DNA of 64,000 bases from Chamaea fasciata (lineage: Eukaryota > Chordata > Aves > Passeriformes > Sylviidae): positions 3,224,001 to 3,288,000 of the forward strand of contig JARCOQ010000002.1 in assembly GCA_029207755.1 (NCBI GenBank), given 5' to 3'. The translations under genes and the position numbers were made by a program. This document shows positions 27,401-41,999 of this stretch, piece after piece (the stretch's first letter is position 1; each line of letters starts with the position of its first letter). The notes below the pieces were generated by a model that saw nothing but the letters and a program-made list of their open reading frames with translations, was not told the origin of the DNA and did no database searches.

Positions 27401-28791
27401 GTACTGGAATATCACTGAGTTTGTAATGCTGCCATTCAGAAAGGTCTCTGTGCTGCAAATCTGGGAGCCCTGGGGTGATTTTTCCTCCCTCACCCACCCA
27501 GACCAGTTTCACCCGAGGGTTCTGCTCACAGTACTGGAGCTTTGCCTCAGCACAGCCCCACTCCCTGCCCTGGCTGCTCTCTCCCCACCAGCCCAGGCCA
27601 GGATCCAAGCTCAGATGGAGCCTCCAGGTGGGGCTGGTTTGGGAAAGCAGTGCCTCCAGAGAGGTGATCTGGAGCCTCATCATTTTCAACACCGACCTCC
27701 CTCCTCCCAGCACTGCCTTCCCCCCTGTTGCCACGCTGCCAGCATTTTAGTCTCTTAGCAGGGACTGCATTTCACTCATTAAGATGTCTAAGGAAACCAC
27801 CTCTTGTAATTTAGTACATCCATCATCGAAAAGCTCCTATTTCAGCTTTTTCTTAACTTTGCCTTGCAAACACAACATAAGCTGCACGCAGCATTCAGAA
27901 AGGTGAAGACAGGGGGTCACGCAAAGCAGTGGTCTGTGCTGCTTTAAGCACTGCCTTTTCCATGTGTTTTGAAAAAGCAAACCCACCAGAATCACTAAAT
28001 TGGCTGCTAATCAAGAGGGATTTTTCCTGGTTGTTCTGTAAAGCAGTAGCTCTGTTTTGTTTCAGCTTCTTTACTTTCAGCTGTGCTGGGGAAGAAAGGA
28101 GCTTGGTCTGTCCGGGGGTTTATTCAAAATACCAAACCGTGGCTGACAGCAGAGATAGTTTAAAACTTGTCTTTTTAAAGCTGGTGACTTGATATTAGGA
28201 AAACAAATAATATTAGAGAAATAATCAAAATCAGTACAAACAGCAAATTTTGTGCTGTTAGAGAATTCATTTTGTGCAAGCATGGAATGGGGTACTGTGT
28301 GAATACCACACTGAATTCACGCCCAAATTCAGTAAAATTATTTGATTTCTGTCAGTCCCTTACCTTATTTATATTCATTTCAGTGGACCCTGTATTAGGC
28401 AGAAATATAATGGGATTCCAATTTTTTATAACTTACACTGGTCTTCATTTATTTGTAAAACACCTAAAAATAATTTGGCACTACCAACAGAATCTCTCTG
28501 CAGAGAGTCTCGAGTACTTCTGTGACTTGATCTTGATTTATGCCATTACTTGGACAGCTGGAGGCAAGCAGGCTCCACTGTCCCCATCAGGGACAGCAAA
28601 ATGTTACAGCTCCACAAATGCTCTCTCAAAACAGCCCAATTTCAGGCCACCAGTAAATTTGTCATTACTATTTAAGAAGACTGAGGAATGAGAATTCTCC
28701 CCAGATGCAGGCAGGGACAATCTGGGATAAATACTCAGAATCCTGATTATGGCAGAACTCATGGATGCCTCTGAGCAAGCCTTTCAGGTTT

Positions 28792-28804
28792 GGGGGGGGG
28801 GGGG
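28792..28804 (+). repeat. homopolymer G tract, 13 bases
   Basis: An uninterrupted run of 13 G followed by TGTTTGG. Length calls at such G runs are error-prone in sequencing. Confidence 0.9.
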
Positions 28805-30195
28805 TGTTTGGTCTTTTTTAGCAAATAAAACTGATTTTGTGCCACATTGTGCCATTTTTAATAATGTGGTAAGTCTTAGGAACTTCTGCCAGTAGAGATT
28901 AGTGTAATATGAAATATTAACGAGGACATCATGCTAAAAGGTCCAGATGGGCACTAAATTTTTTCAGCAGGGGATGATTTCAGTAGTTATCATAGTAGCA
29001 CAGTACAGGTACAAACCTTCTGCGACAATTCTCTTTGCTCAGTATTTCTTTTAAAGTAAATCCAAACAGACGCATATTTTTAAAAACTTTTAAGAGGAGG
29101 TTTAGGGACATAAAAAGTTGTAAAAAAAATTTTCACTGTAAACATGCCTTTATAAATTTGAAATCCAGTCATGGAAGAGTAATGGAAAGATGCAAGTAAG
29201 GCACCAAAAATAATATCTCTTTCTTCTACCCCTCTATTAGAGTTACTCTTTTTTACTGATCACCTGCGTATTTCCAAATCCTGACACTTCACATGCCTAG
29301 ACACTGAGATGCTGTCATGAATCATGAAACAGGTTCCCTTTAAGCAGTTATTTTTCCTTTCTCTGAGGGTTCTAAGAGAATAGACACTTATCCAACCACT
29401 GCTACCTTTATTGCTATCTTGGTAATGATGGCTCAGACATCAAAATATCAGTAACTTTAAGTTATTAGAACATATGGCACTGTAGTCTAAAACAGAATGA
29501 AAAACATCTAAGTAGGAAGATAAAGTGACACTTGGCACAGCTGAGGAAAGAAATACACTGAAAGAAATGAAGTTTTAGAAAGAAAAATATCCTGTGCTGG
29601 TTCTCTCAGTCAGGTGCAATGTCTTAAGCGATTCCAGTGCTGCAAATACCTTTGTCTTTATCTAACATAAAATTTGAGCGGCTTACTTTGTTTTTCCTCA
29701 AAACTTTTCTGTTTTTACTTCAGCTTAAAGAAAAACAAAAGAGAAAAAAAAAAAGAACGTAATCAAATGTATTTCTACTCTTTATATTAGTTATCCATTA
29801 AAATTTCATTTTCAGACATCTTAGGGGCAGGAAAGTTCACTTGATCATCCAATTTGATCTCCCATTTCCAAAAAGCATGTAATTAAAGTGTAATCAGTCT
29901 CTGACTAATGCATTTTCCAGAAAGGCACTCACCCCTGAAGAAATCCAGTGATGCTGCTACGCAATATAAAGACATTTACTCCTTCCAGAAGACCCCCTGA
30001 CAGCTTTTCTCTGTACTGCCTTCAGCTGCCCAACAGACTCCTAAAATTAGACACAAATTTCATTTGTGCTCCCTAACAGGATTTTGGCATGACCCAAATG
30101 AGTGTTTTTCGTGCTGCTTTCTAAATATTGCACATTCCCTTTGTGCTGCAGCCCTTCCTCCTTTTTCCTGGGTGCATCCGTGTTTGCAACTGGCC

Positions 30196-30248
30196 GTGTT
30201 TCCAGTCATATAAAATACTAAGAAAGTATTTTGTATGACTGGAACCAT
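30196..30248. repeat. near-perfect inverted repeat, 20-bp stem
   Basis: The arms at 30200-30219 and 30225-30244 are reverse complements over 20 positions, with one mismatch that would be a G-U pair in RNA on the plus strand. The spacer is only 5 bases (aagaa). Three more outer positions can pair after one mismatch, giving a hairpin of about 53 nt. It is short for a vertebrate microRNA precursor. A snap-back template-switch mutation is the simplest origin. No flanking transposon ends are seen. Confidence 0.85.
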
Positions 30249-32047
30249 CTTACTGGGTGACCCATACAGCTCTGTGAGACTTCTGCCACATCTCTCCTTT
30301 CAATAAAGCTGCTCTGTTGTCCAGCGCTTCAAGGTCAGCCAGTTCTGCAGCTCTTTCAAAATTATTTTTATTCCCAATGTCAAATCTAACTAAAATATCT
30401 GTAGGGTGTTATTTTTCTTAGCCAGATGCATCATCCAACCAACAAATAAAATTACGTTTATCTCCCAGGGCGAATTTTCACAAAGCCACGTGAACCATCA
30501 TGAGATGAAAACCTGCTGAAAGGGAATTTTGCCATTCTCTGACAACCAAGTGGAGGCTGCAGGTGGAAAAGAGCTTCAGTTTGATCTCCTTTGCTGGACC
30601 AGGCTGATGACAAACTGGGGAGTGGCCTTGGAGGACAACTGGATTTTTGCGCAGAATGCTTCTGAGTAGGACAGTGTCTGCATGGACTTAAAATGAGCTA
30701 CAGCTCCAGTTGTCCAGAAAAACAGCTGGAAATAGCAGCTGGAAGACTGAAGGAACTACACCAACATATTCTGTAGGGACTGCCTAGAAAATGACAGTGA
30801 CTGCTGCTGCACATCATGTCCAAATCTGAAGTCATGACAGGAATACGCGAAAAATTGACAGTTAGAAGCGTATAATGGTTGGGATTAATTAAACTCAGGA
30901 TTTAATGTGCATCCCCTGGCATATTAGAAGCTTTGTTGCACGTACTTGAGGAATAATAATATGTGTGAGGTTTCTTGAAGTGATTTTATAGAATAGGCTT
31001 TACAGGGTCTTTGACACAATGGTTTGGTGAAGCAGACCGCACAGAGAATTAGCATAATCTTTTTTCATTTGGACAAAATCCCTTCCTCAGCAGAGGGCTG
31101 CACTTTTCTGTGAGTTTTTACAAAGAAGCATATTTATCAGGCTATTACATGATATTAACAATGACTTTTAAAACAATTTCGAGGAGATAGCACACTGAAA
31201 ACATATCAATTAAAGCTTTTGAAGACATTATATCCCAGGCCACTTATTCTCCTTTGTGCCACTGAATTGCCCTGCAATTTTCCTCAGTGGACTGGAACAT
31301 CCAACACCAGGGAGCAAAGTCTGGTGCTGCTTGTTTAGTCTATGGTGTGGAGCATGGGGGTTTTGTGTGTAATCTAAAAATTAGAACCCTCTGTCCCAGA
31401 ATGACAGATTCTCATGTTGTCTGTGCTGAATATTTGAATTTCAGTAGGTGACCTCACAATTGCTTGAGTATTAACAGTCATCTCATTCTAGATCGTCACA
31501 CGAAATGTTTAGATTTTGGCTGACTGGTAAAAAATACTTATTTGCACACATTTATGTACTATTTAGGCATCTTTATAAGCTTCAGTTTTAGCAGCATTTT
31601 TTCTGTGCATTTTTAAAACAACTGGGAATCAAACACAACTCCAAAAATGTGTGTTGTTTTACACTGAGTTTAAGCCATAAATATTACACAGCAGAAATAG
31701 TCACAAATAAGCCTTTCGAAGTTAAAATTCTGCCTTCTACCATTAAATATTTTAGTAGATATTAAATAAGTAAAGCACGAAAGTATATTTTTAAAAGTTT
31801 TAATTCTGAAAGATCCATTTGTTGGCTGCCTTTACTAAAGAATATCTTTAAACAGCACTGAAGGCTACTAATGGCTGTCATGAGGTCTTGAGGATGATTG
31901 TCACATTCATCAATACTCTGTAAGCTGCTTTTAACAATTCCCTGTAGCTGTGCTGGTTAACAGAACATTCTTTCAATGCATTCTGGACATCATTTTCATG
32001 AGTGAATTTATTGTTGGCTTCCACTGAATGGCAAATAAATACCAACG

Positions 32048-32110
32048 TTATATATTTATATATCTATCTATATCTAAGTATGCATCTATATATGAATCTA
32101 TGTATGTGAA
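32048..32110 (+). repeat. degenerate TATC/TATA-rich simple repeat
   Basis: Alternating TATA, TATC and TATG units (for example atatctatctatatct) form an imperfect low-complexity patch, probably an aged tetranucleotide microsatellite. Confidence 0.7.
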
Positions 32111-33077
32111 ATAATGAAATTTCAGACTGCAATCTCTTATTGTTAATGTAAATCCAGCCCAAATTCAGCAGCTACACAAACAATATTAGACTAAAATCAT
32201 CAGAATGGAATCCTATCCCCCTTTATTGAAAATAGATTTGTCTCTCCTTATTTGCTTCGTGGCTCATGTTCTTGTATCTCAGCCTTTAATGGGGAAAAAT
32301 TATTTATGCAAGTGACAGAACCTCACAAACCTTTCCATCTTGTCAACAAATATTGATAAAAATTTGGTGCAGACAAAAAAAAAATTATTCCTTAGTATTA
32401 CTTGCTGACACCAGAATTGGGTTTGATTTTTACATTACACAAGTTTGCACATTCCAGTCCTGATTTAGGACAGGTTTAAGTGCTGATTTGAGGTAATTCT
32501 GGGGAAATGCCCAACCTAGCCCTGCTGAAATGAAGTTTATCACTGTTCTCAGTGATCCTTCAGTGAATGAGAGAAACAAAGCAAACAAATATCAAAATAA
32601 ATATTCATTTCTATGCTTAAGCAGAAAGAAAAATGAGCCGTATGTATTCTAAAAGCAAAATCACTGACTAAGTAGCAATCTTCCAGGAAAGATCTACAGG
32701 TTTGAAAGGTTTTTAAACTGGACATGAACCAAGAGTGTCAGCCATTTGGACGAAAGAGGAGTATTTGGGCCAGGAGCAATAAACCCACCCTACAAAATAC
32801 ACAGAACAATCCTTTCCACTTGGTCAGACCCCACTCCATGAAAGATTTGGGCCAAGTGAAGACTAGGGGAGAGCAAGAACAAGAGAAAATGTGTTTTGAC
32901 AGTGGGGTTCTGTCTTGCATGAGGGGACAGAGCTGCAGCTTTCAAGTGGCAGAAAGCTGCTGAAAAATTGTCCATGTCCATGGCAGTGGGACAAACAGTG
33001 ACAAGCTTAGGCTGCATTAAAAGAGATTCAGGTGAGCCATGATGATAAATTTGCTAATGATGGGATAATGAAGCCCG

Positions 33078-33175
33078 CTGGAATAGATTGCCCAGGGAGG
33101 CAGTGGAATCTCTGGTATTAGACAGATGTCTATCAGGAGCTGGACAGGCACTGGGCAAGGAGAGGGGTTGGATGT
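33078..33175 (+). mobile_element. degenerate CR1 LINE fragment
   Basis: The run from CTGGAATAGATTGCCCAGGG through GGCAGTGGAATCTC to GAGCTGGACAGGCACTGGGC and GGGGTTGGATG follows the order of a CR1 3' region on the plus strand, with many substitutions and small deletions. It is shorter and more diverged than the copy near 24.4 kb. The terminal ATTCTATGA repeats are absent. An unrelated LTR-type repeat with similar wording is a less likely alternative. Confidence 0.7.
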
Positions 33176-36100
33176 CCCCTTGCTGTCCTTTCATCCCCAC
33201 TGCTCAGGACTGTGCTGACAAATCTCCAAGGGATCTCGTGCCAAGCTGAGTGTGGCTGTAAATACATTACACCACTGCTGGGCTCAACGGCTCGCTTCAG
33301 GCCCCTAATGCGTTTTGATTTCTGATTTAGCAACCTTTAAATTTCTGAGATTCAGTGGGAGGAAGGGGGATTAAAGCCTTTGTACAGTATTTCGTCTGTC
33401 AGCGAGAGGTCCCATCAATTCTAAACTCATCAGGATGCAAATGGGAATGGAAGCACTGAGGTTTTAGCTGAGAACTCTTTGTTCACCACAGTGCTGAGTG
33501 TTTCTTCACTGGAATGAAGGCTCAGAACAGTGAAACATGTTTGGAGCAAAGGAGCACAACCAGAGAAGCCATTAAAGGTTATTTGTTCCAAAAGGAATCA
33601 TTACTGATGTTTGCCCAGTGTTTCATTATTTCAGCCATTAAAGTTGTGGCTGGAAAAGCAAATATTCCACACTGAGAAACACACATTTTGGAAAGTCTTT
33701 TCTGTCTGATGGACCCTGGAAGAAGCCCACTGTTCTGTTGTGTAAAGGCAAGGGGGTTTTTTATTGTTTAAATTCTACAGAGTTTTTCTAACCATGGTTC
33801 AACTTCTGGAAATGCATGGCACTAAAATCTCTGACCATGTGAGAACACTGTAAGTCGGCACACACAGAAAATGATGATGAAGAGGGGAAAAAGAGAAGTT
33901 AATAATTTTGAAAGACATTTGCAGTTGTTATTACCTATAATGTCCTGAACTCCTATTTTTATTTAATTGGTTTTTTTTAGGAATGTAATTATTTTTAAAC
34001 TATCACATGCTCATTATATTTCAGATACTAAAATCCAGTTATGCTATCTTAGTGTTTCACCAGTTTTCACGGCAATTAAATTTAGCATTTGGTGTCATTA
34101 AAGAGAGAACATCCTCTCCTTGTAAACAAATTTGCTTTTGAATTTGACCTTTGACTATGTTTTGCAAAATGCTTCACTTTATGATTGTCTGCAAGCCATT
34201 TAGTGAAGCTGAATATTTGAAATTCCCTGTTTGAACTGTTTGACTGGTCACCCAATCCACCTGGCTGTTCCTCCTGTGTGAGTTCCTGTTTTGTAAAGAT
34301 AAAATTTTGAGACAGAGAAGGATGAGGGAGAATCGCAGGACTTTAGATTTTCTCAGTAAGAATGCAGTGTGGGGAAGGATTGCCTCAGATGAAACAACCG
34401 TAAGTTTCATTGAGATACAAGAAATGTCTTCATAGATTTGGGCGTGTGTGTTGTTCCCAGGCTTAAAATCCCAGACTGGCAATGTGCTACTTTGCTATTT
34501 CCCAAAATACCACAGTGATTTTGCTGAAAAATTTTATCTGTTAGTTGGACTTGGTCTGTAAACCTCTATGAAACTTCCTGTCAATGTACCTGTTAGCTTG
34601 TTAGGTAAATAAAAAATGTCATATTCCAAGGGAAACACACACTTACTTCCTTTAACTTTCCTTCTGACTGATCCTCTTAAAACCATTCCACTCTCCTCAG
34701 CTGTACTGTGACTCAGATTCAATAAAACAGACATTTCATACTCGGTAAGATTCTTCCTAAATTTAGTTGAAAGTAACTAGAAGAGGAGACTTTACAGGAC
34801 AGGAACAAGCTTCTGCTCTTTTGGGCAAAGGGCCCAAAATATAAAGGTGTTTTATTAAAAGCTGTTAAAATAAATGTTTCAATTAAAATAACTTATCACT
34901 GGACTTCCCTGATTTCCTCACATTGCTGTTCTGCCTCCTGTGGGTTGGGCACATGATTTTGTCAACTTCCAGGCAGCATGCAGCCCAGGGATTTCAGTGT
35001 GACAATGCCTTTGCCACTTGCAACATGAATCAGGCAGGAGTAAAGTCCCATCTGCTTTTCTGCCTTCGTAGGAGAGCAAGACAGGGGAGATGTGAAACCC
35101 ATCTTTTAGAGAACACCCCAGCAGCATTTCCAAACGGGAGTGGTTGGCATCATCAGCATTTTTCTTTTTTTTCTTAATTAAGAAGAAGCAGGGGGATGGC
35201 TGGAAGCAAGCAATCCAAACCATTTCTTCTGAAATCTTTTGATTCAGGCCCTATTTTCTGTCATGCAAATGTCAATTTAGTGTGTGAATACAGCATGGAA
35301 AATAATACCCGTTAGCATCATATTTGAAATTACAAGACACTGCAGGTCATGAGGTGCTGGGCACATACTGGGTCAGAGAAACATTTTTGAAATTGTGTCT
35401 CTACTCCAACATGACTCTGTAGCTTTTAACCCATTAACTCATCTTTGTGGTGAAACTTGCCAAATAAAGCCTGAACATTGATATTAAACATGAATGAGCT
35501 TTCCCATTCAATTAGTGGATTGAATCCTCCCAATTAGCATTTTATAAATGGGAAAATGTTTGTTTCTATTCTTTGGGCACCTGGTTTTTCAGGTACAGGT
35601 ATAACATATAAGATTATTCAGAACCACACTTGGTTGAGAACTCAGAAGAATCAGAGCTGATTATCATCTCACATTTGCCTTGGTTCTAACAGGCTAAATT
35701 CTGGACTTTGGAGATTTTTCTAAAAACATAGATCCACTGCAAGAACTTAAGGGGCAAATTCAGCCTGGAAATGAAGACAAATTTCCTGACAAGAGAGGCA
35801 ACAGAAGAGTTTCCTCAATCAGCTTTTCTGACCAAGATTAGATTTCAGGATGAGAAGCATTTCACAGCTCTTGGATACAATGGAAGTGTAAGTAGATCAG
35901 CCAGGACCAAAGATCTCAGCCACCAGTAATATAGAATTTACCTGAATTTATACCATCTCACTTGTTGTGCCGTGCCTACATTCCTTATCAAAGAAATAAA
36001 AATCTCAAATGCTTAGTGGCTCCTGTTCCTAATTATTTGTTGCCTTTCACGAAACACAAAAAGAAACCTCTCTCAAGGATAAAGAGAAATAAAGTAAGGT

Positions 36101-39100
36101 TCATACCACTGTGAGATACAGATTGAGGATATTTGGTATGAAAATATGTCATATAGTATAAAATACTCTTGTTACAGCTAAAGTACTGACAGAATCCTGC
36201 AGAGGGTAAACACATCAGAAAGAATTCTGATTGTCTCAGTGTTTATGTCACGAGGTTATCCAGATTAATAACTCAGGGGAAAAGCATTGATTTACTTAAT
36301 TATCCCACTATTAGACTAACTGAAAATATTACCATCAGTGATGAGTAAGAAACTGTGGTGCTCATAGCTTTCCTCCACCATTTCTTCAGAACAATACACA
36401 AACTGTTGGATTGATGTCTCCCAGTAAGAATACAGTCTCCTGATGTTTTCCCTGACCTTTAAATATTATTTTAAAAACTACTGCAGTAAAGGAATGCTGG
36501 TAATAACAAATAAAACCCTTAAATAAAAAGCCAATAATAAAATTCTGCCTGACTAAAGACTAAATCAAAATGAAGGATCAACTTTCTTTCAATGGGACTG
36601 AGCTGATCTTGTGGCTTAAGGCTCTTAAATCGGGATATAGGAGACCTGTGCCATTACCCATAGTTCTGATATTCCAGATGATGCTTTCCAAATTTCAAAA
36701 TTTTCACTGTTATGTTTTACATTTGCATTATTATATTGTGGTCTTTTAAAACATTCCACTGGATCAGTACTTCTGCTTTTGTAAAGAATATTCCTGAGGT
36801 TTCTTCTCCTGTAGGCAGACAAGCAAAACGCCTAGAAGGGACTGTTTAGTGGTAGGAGAGATCACATATTGTAACAGAAAATTCCCCCTTGTAATACCCA
36901 TCCAATCTGCAACTGCACCAGACCCATGAAATCCACTTACACATGAAATTTTTCTATTTTTTTTTCAGTGCAAAACCCATCTGTATATTTGTCAGACGTG
37001 ACCAAGACAAGTATTTTGGAAAAAAATTCTATAGCTCCTCTTGCCCCTCCAGTTCTACACTAAACTGATAGAGGAAACTTTGTAATCTTTTGAACACCCA
37101 TCTCCAAATCTGGAAAAACATTAAAAAAAAAAAAATCAACCGGATTAGAATAAGTGGGAAAGTGGAAACATTACAGATGTCTACATGCTGTATCTACATT
37201 TCGACATCTGCGAAATGCGAAATTTCACTTCCTTGCTTGGGAAAAAATAAAGTTTACTTCAATTTGTGTCTAACTGCAAGATAATAGCCTCCAAAACAAC
37301 CACCATGAATTTTTAAAGCTGCAAGTCAACTAGAGCTGAACTTTGAAGCCAGTAAGTATGTTTTAATGTGCCAATGAATTCAGAGTCTTAATCTAGGAAA
37401 GGAAAAGAAAGGAAAAACACCAAACAAAGGAGACTTATAATGCCTTGCACATTTTAATACCAAGTGTGATAATGCCCGTTTAGCCAAACCTACTGACTCA
37501 GTGGATTTTCTCTTACATAAAGAGTCTAAATCATGCTCAGTGTCATTTAAAATTCTCTGTCTGTAGCTTTAAATGCAAGCTGTGGTCTTGCAGCATAAAT
37601 TAATTCGATGAGGTACTTGGTGTAGCTAATGCAGGAAGTCAGACTTAATAATCAGCGTGCTCCTGCCTGCCCTTAAAATCTATGAAATGCCAAACAAACA
37701 CTTTAGCACCAGATCCCACTGTAGACGACATTCCCAGGAGAAAAATCTGGCCTTTGATTTTATGTATCTATCAACACCTTAAGAGGAAGGTCTTTAATAT
37801 ATGGTTCCGGTCAAACTAAAGGAAACCTCTGATGGATGAAATGTAAAGGTCAAGTGACACTTCATAAAAAATTTCAGCACTGGGAAGTGAAGGAAATTAA
37901 CTTTGTTTTATGGCTGGCTTCCTGCTATCCAAAAGAAGAGCTGGATTCTACGTGCTAACTCTGTGCCTTTGCTTTGGAATTTTCCTGGGCTGGAGACCCC
38001 AGTAAGGCAACACAATTGTGTTTGGTCTGCAGTGAAAAAGAATTTTATTTCCAATGTACCAAAAGTTTAACATGGAGCCCAGTTAACCGTATTTGAGCAT
38101 TGAATCCAAGAAGGTGAGATGGATGGATTTGTACTTTGCGTGCCGAATGTAAGGACGCCGGAGTAGCAGCGCTCTTTGCCTCGCCTCTCAAAATTCATCT
38201 TTCTAATTCAGCTCTCTGTCTTTCTGATGTTCAACAGCACAGGGCTGGGAGACACCTTCTAGATAGATATAATAGCAGCGGGGGTTTCATTGAAATGAGA
38301 AAGGTGAAAGTAAACCATGTTTTTTCTAAGTATAGTTTTGCGAGAAAGGAAGTAGAGGAGGGCCCACAAAATGCTCACAAATCCATCCATACCCAAGTCC
38401 TGCTATAAATCTGTTGCTCGAGGACTAAACTAAAGGAAAACCTCCCTTCACATTTTACTTTGGGCAAGAAACTCCAAGAAAAAGCCACAATATTATAATT
38501 TCCCTCACAGCAAAAGGGAAAGAAATGGAAAGGACTAAAAGGGCCTTAAAGTTTGAGGGTTTATATCGCCGAGTCAAGGTTTAAAAATCTTTGATCTCTA
38601 AGGTTTTGCAGAATTCTAACAACTAATTGCTGGTCACATGAAAGGAAGCAGTGTAACATTGTTTTAATTAATATTTTAAACAGTTTTTACTGCTTATTTG
38701 CCTAGAACAATTTTCTTTCCTCCCTTTATAAAAAATATGTTTTGATACTCATTTGGCTCAGGATTCCAAGAAGAGAAAATAAAATGCCGAGCACCAGAGC
38801 AGCTTAGTGCCTTTTTTTTTTATTTCTGATGGTAACTTGAATCGGTGTTTCAGATATTAAACTCTTTAAACATTAACCAAGCTGTGTTAGGAGGAAAAGT
38901 CAGAGCAGTAAAATTCACAAGAGGGAGAAAAGACACCTGGTGTGTCCTTCTCCTCACCGTCTAGTCAACCTGTTTATTTGCAAGATCACTAATTAAGAAA
39001 ATGGAGCTTAAGGGAATTTCTATCTTTCCGTTCAATTCATGCAAATTTCCATGCAAGAGATATCCAGCATTTCGGCATATGCAGAATGAAGAGGTTTAGG

Positions 39101-41999
39101 GAAGGAGCAAACCTGTGTTCCTTATTGAAATTTGGGGTTGAATAACTGAAAAAAAATCCCCACACCCTTTTTTTTTCCCCACCTTAGTAATTAATTACTC
39201 TTCACATGTCTTTAGTCAACAGAGGAGCAGTGGAAAATAAGTATTGGATTTCCTCTGCTGCCAACACCAGAATATGACAACCATGGTGTCTTCTTTAAAA
39301 TGCCAGCAGCAGCTTTCTCTCTGCTACTGATACCATTAAGTGTGGGCTAATGTCACACTTGGTGGGCTGCTGTCTGCTTGGAGAATAATAAAATCACGTC
39401 ATCTGAGCTGATACATTACACATACACACACACACATACGTCTCTGAAAAATTGTAATCGCATAATGAATTGCATGTTTAAAATACTGAAGAGTAAACGG
39501 GATTATTAGAGTATCATTGCAGGCAATAACATTTTGTAAGTGTCTGGTTTGACTTGCGTGCATAAGTAAGCTACTCAAATGTTTCTGGAAGATCTTAACA
39601 GAGGAAAAGGAAGGCCAAAAGTACTTTTTGAAGAATAATTTAACCAGAAAGGAAAATTAGAGGTACTGTAGATTTTGAAAACTCATTTTGACAGTAGGAA
39701 CATCATCTGCAAGATTAAAAAAATCTCTAATATCTATATACATGTGATCAGATGAAAGATAACATTTGTCAACTGAATTTTAATATGAAAATGTGCTTAT
39801 TAAGTACAAAGGACGATCCTTGATTAAACAGTAGAATATTTTACAGCTTTCCAGCCTTCGAAAGCTGCCTTCATTTTTCCCCATTCCTGGCCCTTTATTT
39901 AAATGGTTGCATCTCCTCAGTAACCCTCAGGAACGAATGGAACTCAGTTCAGTTCAGACAATTCCTTCCACTGCTGCAGCTCTTGCACTGAGCTCAGGTA
40001 AAGGAGCTGAACAGACTGACCAGGTTCAGAGATATTTAATGAGTCCTGGCCACTCCTTACTTGCAAAACAAAGTTTCTGCCTTTTTCACTGTTAGCAATC
40101 ATACGCCATAGAGAGAGAATATACTCACAACCTCAAATTCAGCAGATGTTTAAGAACATAACCACCTTCCTACCAGCCAGAAAAATCCCTGAGCCCATTG
40201 GTAAAGTCCAGTTTGGAGGCAGTTCCAGCAGCTAAACAAAGTTTGAAGTAATCCCTAAATCTAAAGCCGGCATTATGCCACACCAGTGCTGGAGGAGAAC
40301 CACTTCCCCTCCCTCGTGCAGGTCTGTAGCTCGCAGGATTGCTTTCCCTCTGCTTTGTTCCAAGGCAGTGGGAGAAGCAAATGGGAGCCCATCTGCCTCT
40401 ACATCTGAAGGGACTGTTCAATTCTGCACATTTCAGTTGTATTTTTGACTGCATAAGCATGACTCTTCCAAAGTTTTGCAAGACTGATCTTCCTTTCATC
40501 ATCTGGGGATTGTCTCAGGTAAGACAGACCGGTGCTTTCCCTGAATGGAATAGACTGAGGGTGGTCCTGCCTTGTACCTTCATCTGAGGGTTCTCAAAAG
40601 AGAAATGGGCCCCACTGTGTGCAGCAGTGTCTTTCAAACTAAACGAAGGCCACCCAGCTTAGTTTTAAGAGCATACACTCCAATTGCGTGTCCTGACAGC
40701 ATTGTTGCCAATACTTTTTATCTCCACAGTTTACAGTACCAGGTTCTTGCCCACTGTCTTAGAAACCATTCCAATAAACATGAGGGCATTACTCCCTTTA
40801 AGTAATCAGAGAAAAATTGCATTTACTGTGTAATAAAATGCTGACTAACTTTCATTGTCACTGATGTAAAAACATTACACTATCACCTTTTCCCTGGAAA
40901 ATATATATTAAGCTACACATGTGACCAGAATAGCAGTACACCTGCACAGCTTGAATTTTCCAATTTACACCTTGGAAAAGAAGATGTAAAACAGGCAGCC
41001 TGTCCTCTGATTAATTACAAAGATTATTTCATGTTCTTTCTGATGCAGTGAAGAAGCAGCAGCTTCTTCTTTCCCACCTTACTTGACCTTTGAGAACTTC
41101 AAAGTGGCACCCTGAATAAATGGGAAGAGCTGCTCCTTTCTATTCCCTTGTACAACCGAGAGACCAACCCCTGGCTCGTGAGGGGTGTGTGTGACACCCA
41201 CAACACCTGCAGCTGAATTTTCTGCTATTTTTTGCCCAAACCAACTCCACATTTGATCTGAGGGACCCCTGAGGAGCATGGCAAGTGTTCCAGGGACGCT
41301 TTTCTCTCTGTGACCTGCCTTCTCTGTGCCATGACTACGTGAAGGGTGCTGTAAGACCAGGGATGTTTCCCCACCTTGCCTTATTGGCATTGCCACGCAA
41401 AGATGCAGTGCTCCAACCCAAAAATCAAGCCAGCAGACATAATAAAGTGCTCAGGATGTTCTCTTTCCCAGAGGAACCCCACCAGCTCCTCTGGTAGGTA
41501 GCACAATTAATTTAGTTTATACTTAAGTGGCCCAAGCAGTGGTGAAACCTATTTCCTCATCCCTGTGGGATGGATAATGGGAGCTCATTCCCAAGGATAT
41601 GCATCTTTCTTTGCCTTTTGTGCATCATAGACGGGGTTAATCAAGGAATGCATTGACTGGGGATGAAATGACAAAAATTAGCACCATTATAATTTCCTCT
41701 CAAGCAAGGCTACACAGAGCCCATCTTACAGGCCCATGGGGGCAGCAGCAAAGCTGTACAAAAGCTGAAAGTTATGGTAAATGATGGAGAATTCAGAGAG
41801 GAATAGGGTGGCACACCCAAGAGCCAGAAAAATGACTGTGCCATGTCCAGCATGAATAAGGACATGTCCAAAGTCACCAAGTAAAATCAGCCTGGGAAGC
41901 ACATTGAAGCCAAACTGAACAAAACCCGAGATATTCCTTATGTACAGGAGTATCCCACTGCACACAATTACATTCTCTCTTAGCCAGACATTTTAAAAA

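Larger units (their letters stand above)
24436..33077. other. gene-free unique sequence
   Basis: No gene is supported. A GC-richer block at about 27380-27760 gives overlapping open frames of 91-120 codons on both strands, which is a compositional effect. A G13 run lies at 28792-28804, an A-rich run at about 29727-29755, a hairpin near 30.2 kb, and a degenerate TATC/TATA patch at about 32048-32110. The interval 31130-31260 is AT-rich and complex and could be conserved, but nothing shows this directly. Confidence 0.5.

Noticed and set aside
27387..27758. Overlapping 91-120-codon frames on both strands
   Set aside because: Both strands and two plus phases are open over the same GC-rich block, which points to base composition rather than coding.
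41726..41965. Hydrophobic 79-codon minus-strand frame
   Set aside because: It could suggest a small membrane protein, but it starts with ATG only by chance context, has no recognisable family, and hydrophobic runs are common in translations of T-rich DNA.
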